A stretch of 64,000 nt of DNA from MADRE3 sp963718195 (GTDB taxonomy: Bacteria; Desulfobacterota; Desulfobulbia; Desulfobulbales; Desulfocapsaceae): contig CAVQYQ010000006.1 in NCBI GenBank assembly GCA_963718195.1, positions 558,001-622,000 of the forward strand. Direction: 5' to 3'. Each line of letters opens with the position of its first letter. Position 1 is the stretch's first letter. Position numbers and translations under genes: made by a program. The notes beneath the pieces were generated by a model. The model saw only the letters and a program-made list of their open reading frames with translations. It had not been told where the DNA came from and did no database searches. Shown one piece after another: positions 61,137 through 64,000 of this stretch.

Positions 61137-63195
61137 GTGAAGGATTCAACGCAGGAAAAATCCGAAAAAAAGGATGTAATCGGTTCTCGAGAGTGAACGA
61201 AGATCCATCAATGTTCAAACCTTGCATAAGCAGCCGGACAGGCTCTCTGCGCTGACCCTTGAGGCGACAAGTGATGGTACCTGGGCCTGGGATATACCAT
61301 CAGGAGAATCTTATTTCAGCCCTCGTTATTTTACCATGCTGGGCTATGAACCTAATGAATTTCCTTCCAAATTTGATTCATGGTCCAGTCTTTTGCACCC
61401 TGAGGACCGGGAAAAAACCATGGAAACGGTGCAAGAGTACATCGATAGTATGAGCGAATCCTATGAAGTAGAGTTTCGATTGAAGACCAAGTCCGAGGGG
61501 TGGCTCTGGATACTTGGACGAGGCCAGGCGATTGAAAGGGATCAGCAGGGCCGCCCGATTTTAATGGTGGGCAGCCATGTAAATATCGATAGCCGAAAGC
61601 GTGCCGAACAGAAGGTATCCCGATATCAGGAAGAGCTGGAAAAAATGGTGCGGGAACGGACTGAAGAGCTGGAGCAGACGACCAACCTGCTCGAGGCCAC
61701 CTTGAATGCGATACCAGATGTCCTTGGCATCCAGGATGGCAACCACCGTATCATCCGTTACAATGAAGCAGGATACCGATATCTGAACATGACCTATGAT
61801 GAGGTGGCTGGCAAGCGCTGCTTTGAGCTTATCGGCCGTGACCGGGAATGCGAGGAGTGCGCCACTTCTGAATGCTATCGCACAAAAACACCGACATCAA
61901 AGATACGGTACGAGGCGGCCTTGGATGCATGGTTGGATGTCCGTGCTTACCCGATCCTGGACGAACAGGGGAATCTGGTCAAGGTGATTGAACACCTGCG
62001 AGATATCACCTCCGAGAAGAAAGCGGAGGCGGAGAACCGCAAGCTGCAGGAGCAGCTCATTCACGCCCAGAAAATGGAGTCCATGGGGACGCTTGCCGGC
62101 GGTATTGCGCACGATTTCAACAACCTGCTGATGGGGATTCAGGGCAGGGCGTCACTGATGTCAGCCGATTTGCCGGACTACCATCTTTATCGGGAACATG
62201 TCGAGGCCATTGAGGATTATGTCCGCAGTGCCAGTGAGTTGACCAAGCAGCTCCTCGGATTTGCACGGGGTGGAAAATATGAAGTCAAGCCGATCGATCT
62301 CAATAATCTTCTCGAGACAAGTGCGAAAATGTTTGGCCGAACAAGGAAAGAAATCCAAATTCACACCAGGATGCATTCAGACCCACTCGTGGTCGCTGCT
62401 GATCGCGGCCAGATCGAACAGGTGTTACTTAACATGTACGTTAATTCCTGGCATGCCATGCCCGACAGCGGCATGCTTTACCTGGAAACCAGGAGCGTCG
62501 AGCTTGATGAAATGCACAGCCGGGTGCATAAGATAAGGGCCGGTAAGTATGGGGTACTGGTGGTAAAGGATACCGGTATCGGCATGGACAAGGCTACACT
62601 CCAGCAGATTTTCGATCCCTTCTTCACCACCAAGGAAAAAGGCCGTGGAACCGGACTGGGATTGGCGTCTGCGTATGGAATTATTAAAAACCATGGCGGC
62701 ACGATTACCGTCGACAGCCAGTTGGGACAAGGGGCCGCCTTCACGATTCTGCTACCGCTGACAGGTGCTGCGGTTCAACCAGAGGACCAGCCGAAACCTG
62801 GCTTGCTGGGAGGGAATGAAGTGGTTCTTCTGGTGGACGATGAACAGATGATTATTGATGTGGGCCAGGCCATGCTGGAGAAATTGGGTTACCGGGTCAT
62901 TGCTGCCAAGGGCGGTTCTGCTGCCGTTGAGATACTCAACAAACAGGATCAGGTTATTGATCTTGTCGTCCTTGACCTGGTCATGCCGGGAATTGATGGC
63001 AGCCAGGTTTTCGATGAGATCAAGGCCCTGAGACCGGGTTTACCGGTATTGCTGTCGAGCGGCTATGCCATGGACGATATTGCCGAGAACCTTATGGGCA
63101 AAGGTTGCCAGGGATTCATTCAAAAACCCTTCAACATGGCGATCCTGTCCGAGCATGTCAGGCAGGTGCTGGACAGCAAAGAAACAGGTGTCTAG
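61137..63195 (+). CDS. Hybrid sensor histidine kinase (PAS-PAS-HisKA-HATPase-REC)
   Basis: About 660-685 residues. The PAS domain with PAC segment (FRLKTKSEGWLWILGRG) is followed by a coiled coil (YQEELEKMVRERTEELEQ), a second PAS with cysteines (RDRECEECATSECYR), the H-box GGIAHDFNNLLMG, N-box LLNMYVNSWHAM, G-boxes DTGIGMDK and GRGTGLGLASAYG, and a receiver with VDDEQ and LDLVMPGIDG. Clean start: a GTG at 61137 with GAGGG before it encodes MKDSTQEKSEKKDVIGSRE, but this runs into TGA and the main frame is +1; otherwise a TTG at 61222 starts it. No membrane helix, so cytoplasmic. No partner regulator adjacent. Confidence 0.85.
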
Positions 63196-63302
63196 ACATG
63201 ATATTTCATAACTTGAGACGGCCTGACGCATGATGATTTTCCCAAAAGCGACGCGGGATAGCAGGAGGCCGTATCGATCTGCCCGAAGGGTGGAAACCCA
63301 GG

Positions 63303-63638
63303 CTATCCCTTAACCAGTTTCAGATGATACTTTTCTCTGATTTTTTTCCATAATTCTTTGATAATCACCATGGCAGGATCTTCGAAACTGTCGTAACTCC
63401 TGCCAAGATACAGCTGACATGAAGAAATCAGGTGATGATTGCCGTTATAGAGGCCAAATTCTTTGCGAATTGATTTGGCCAGTGCCAGGTAAACGGTAGA
63501 GTCAAGTTCCTCTTCTGACAGCTTGGCCATGATGACCCTGTCTTTCAGGATGAGGTCTTCAAACAGGATGTTGACCGCATCTTCCACAGTACGGGGGAGT
63601 TCGTTTGGTTGCTCTTTGTCGAGTGGTTGAAACATCAT
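63303..63638 (-). CDS. DUF6794-like small protein
   Basis: 111 residues. The core is ELPRTVEDAVNILFEDLILK then VIMAKLSEEELDSTVYLALA and IRKEFGLYNGNHHLISSCQL, ending with IIKELWKKIREKY. This all-helical pattern matches my memory of the DUF6794 family; no function is known. It is transcribed towards the end of the kinase gene and away from the FKBP gene. Confidence 0.65.
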   Translation of the reverse strand: MMFQPLDKEQPNELPRTVEDAVNILFEDLILKDRVIMAKLSEEELDSTVYLALAKSIRKEFGLYNGNHHLISSCQLYLGRSYDSFEDPAMVIIKELWKKIREKYHLKLVKG

Positions 63639-63882
63639 TATATAGATCTCAATTTCTGCAAATTACGGGAAATAAACCGAATGTGTTGCATTTCGAGTAA
63701 AGGGGTTGCAGTTACTCTGACATGCTGTTTTGAGTATTGCTGCCCCGGTTTGTTTATACCACAATGTAAGACATCAAGCGGAACTTTCATGGAAAAAGTT
63801 ATATGTTGCCTATCTTTTTGTAGTGCTTACCATAGGTCTGGAAGACATACGTGAACAATAAATATCATACAGGAGTTGTAGC

Positions 63883-64000
63883 ATGGCGGTTAAAAAGGGC
63901 GATACGGTAAAGGTGCATTATACCGGGACGTTGGAAGATGGGGAGGTGTTTGATTCTTCCCAGGGGCATGATCCTCTTTCCTTTACTGTGGGCAGTGGAC
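63883..64000 (+). CDS. FKBP-type peptidyl-prolyl isomerase, N-terminal part (cut by window)
   Basis: The first 39 residues are visible: VKKGDTVKVHYTGTLEDGEV then FDSSQGHDPLSFTVGSG, the classic start of SlyD/SlpA-type or short FKBP proteins. AGGAG lies seven bases before the ATG. The length and any insert-in-flap or His-rich tail are outside the window, so SlyD versus SlpA cannot be decided. Confidence 0.88.
   Translation, partial: MAVKKGDTVKVHYTGTLEDGEVFDSSQGHDPLSFTVGSG

Noticed and set aside
63252..63309. GGGATAGC...GCTATCCC as a terminator
   Set aside because: The arms are 40 nt apart and reach into the DUF6794 coding end, with no T-run.
1..64000. CRISPR array, rRNA, tRNA or phage
   Set aside because: No regularly spaced direct repeats, no rRNA-like stretches, no cloverleaf with a T-arm consensus and no phage structural genes were found by eye.

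Overview
Organism. The window reads as a chromosomal segment of an anaerobic, probably autotrophic sulfur- or sulfate-metabolising member of the Desulfobacterota (Desulfobulbales-like). Support: a two-unit HdrA next to a selenocysteine MvhD and metV-metF, an NfnAB pair, a selenocysteine formate dehydrogenase with NuoE/NuoF-type partners, FolD, CooT, an EF-G of the spirochaete/delta type and several small zinc-ribbon proteins. An NhaR regulator, a large Mrp Na+/H+ antiporter operon and several inorganic-carbon transport genes suggest sodium stress, high pH or low CO2. The species is not identified.

Layout. 1-5.2 kb: methylene-tetrahydrofolate reductase operon (hdrA, Sec-mvhD, frameshifted metV, metF). 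5.4-8.5 kb: small zinc protein, terminator with the 5' end of a group IIC intron behind it, a broken nuoE and nfnAB. 9-15.4 kb: nickel/zinc-type small proteins, cytidylate-kinase-like protein, folD, nitroreductases. 15.6-24.5 kb: imported inorganic-carbon island with a NuoL-NuoM-fused DabB, DabA, a SulP transporter carrying STAS and PII-like domains, a broken NuoM-like gene and an IS91-type transposase remnant. 24.8-31.8 kb: cNMP-binding protein, rubredoxin remnant, strong hairpins, NAD/ferredoxin-type selenocysteine formate dehydrogenase, and a CdhB-like protein. 32.3-38.8 kb: CobW-type GTPase, a relic of a second dabA, a 30-bp inverted repeat, a COG2426 membrane protein, a long glycosyltransferase and nhaR. 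39-43.7 kb: DUF533 protein, beta-carbonic anhydrase and a second SulP, both frameshifted. 44-48 kb: EF-G, a P-loop ATPase, eukaryotic-type HisA. 48.2-55.7 kb: nine-gene Mrp-type operon. 55.9-64 kb: HDOD, metallo-beta-lactamase, RNase-H-like, ArfB, pyruvate kinase, hybrid histidine kinase, DUF6794 and an FKBP cut by the window edge.

How it fits together. Formate dehydrogenase, FolD and the MetF/MetV/HdrA/MvhD set are the methyl branch of the Wood-Ljungdahl pathway. NfnAB and the FDH diaphorase subunits exchange NAD(P)H and ferredoxin. DabAB, two SulP proteins and carbonic anhydrase would supply CO2/bicarbonate, and the Mrp operon maintains the sodium/proton gradients.

Oddities. Two UGA codons are almost certainly selenocysteine. 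Three genes (metV, carbonic anhydrase, mrpB) are broken by the same kind of apparent +1 shift in the same context (Gly codon, then C, then GR), which points to either a systematic read error or recoding. Two 104-nt diverged repeats and a dabA tail show that the carbon-uptake DNA was once present in two copies.
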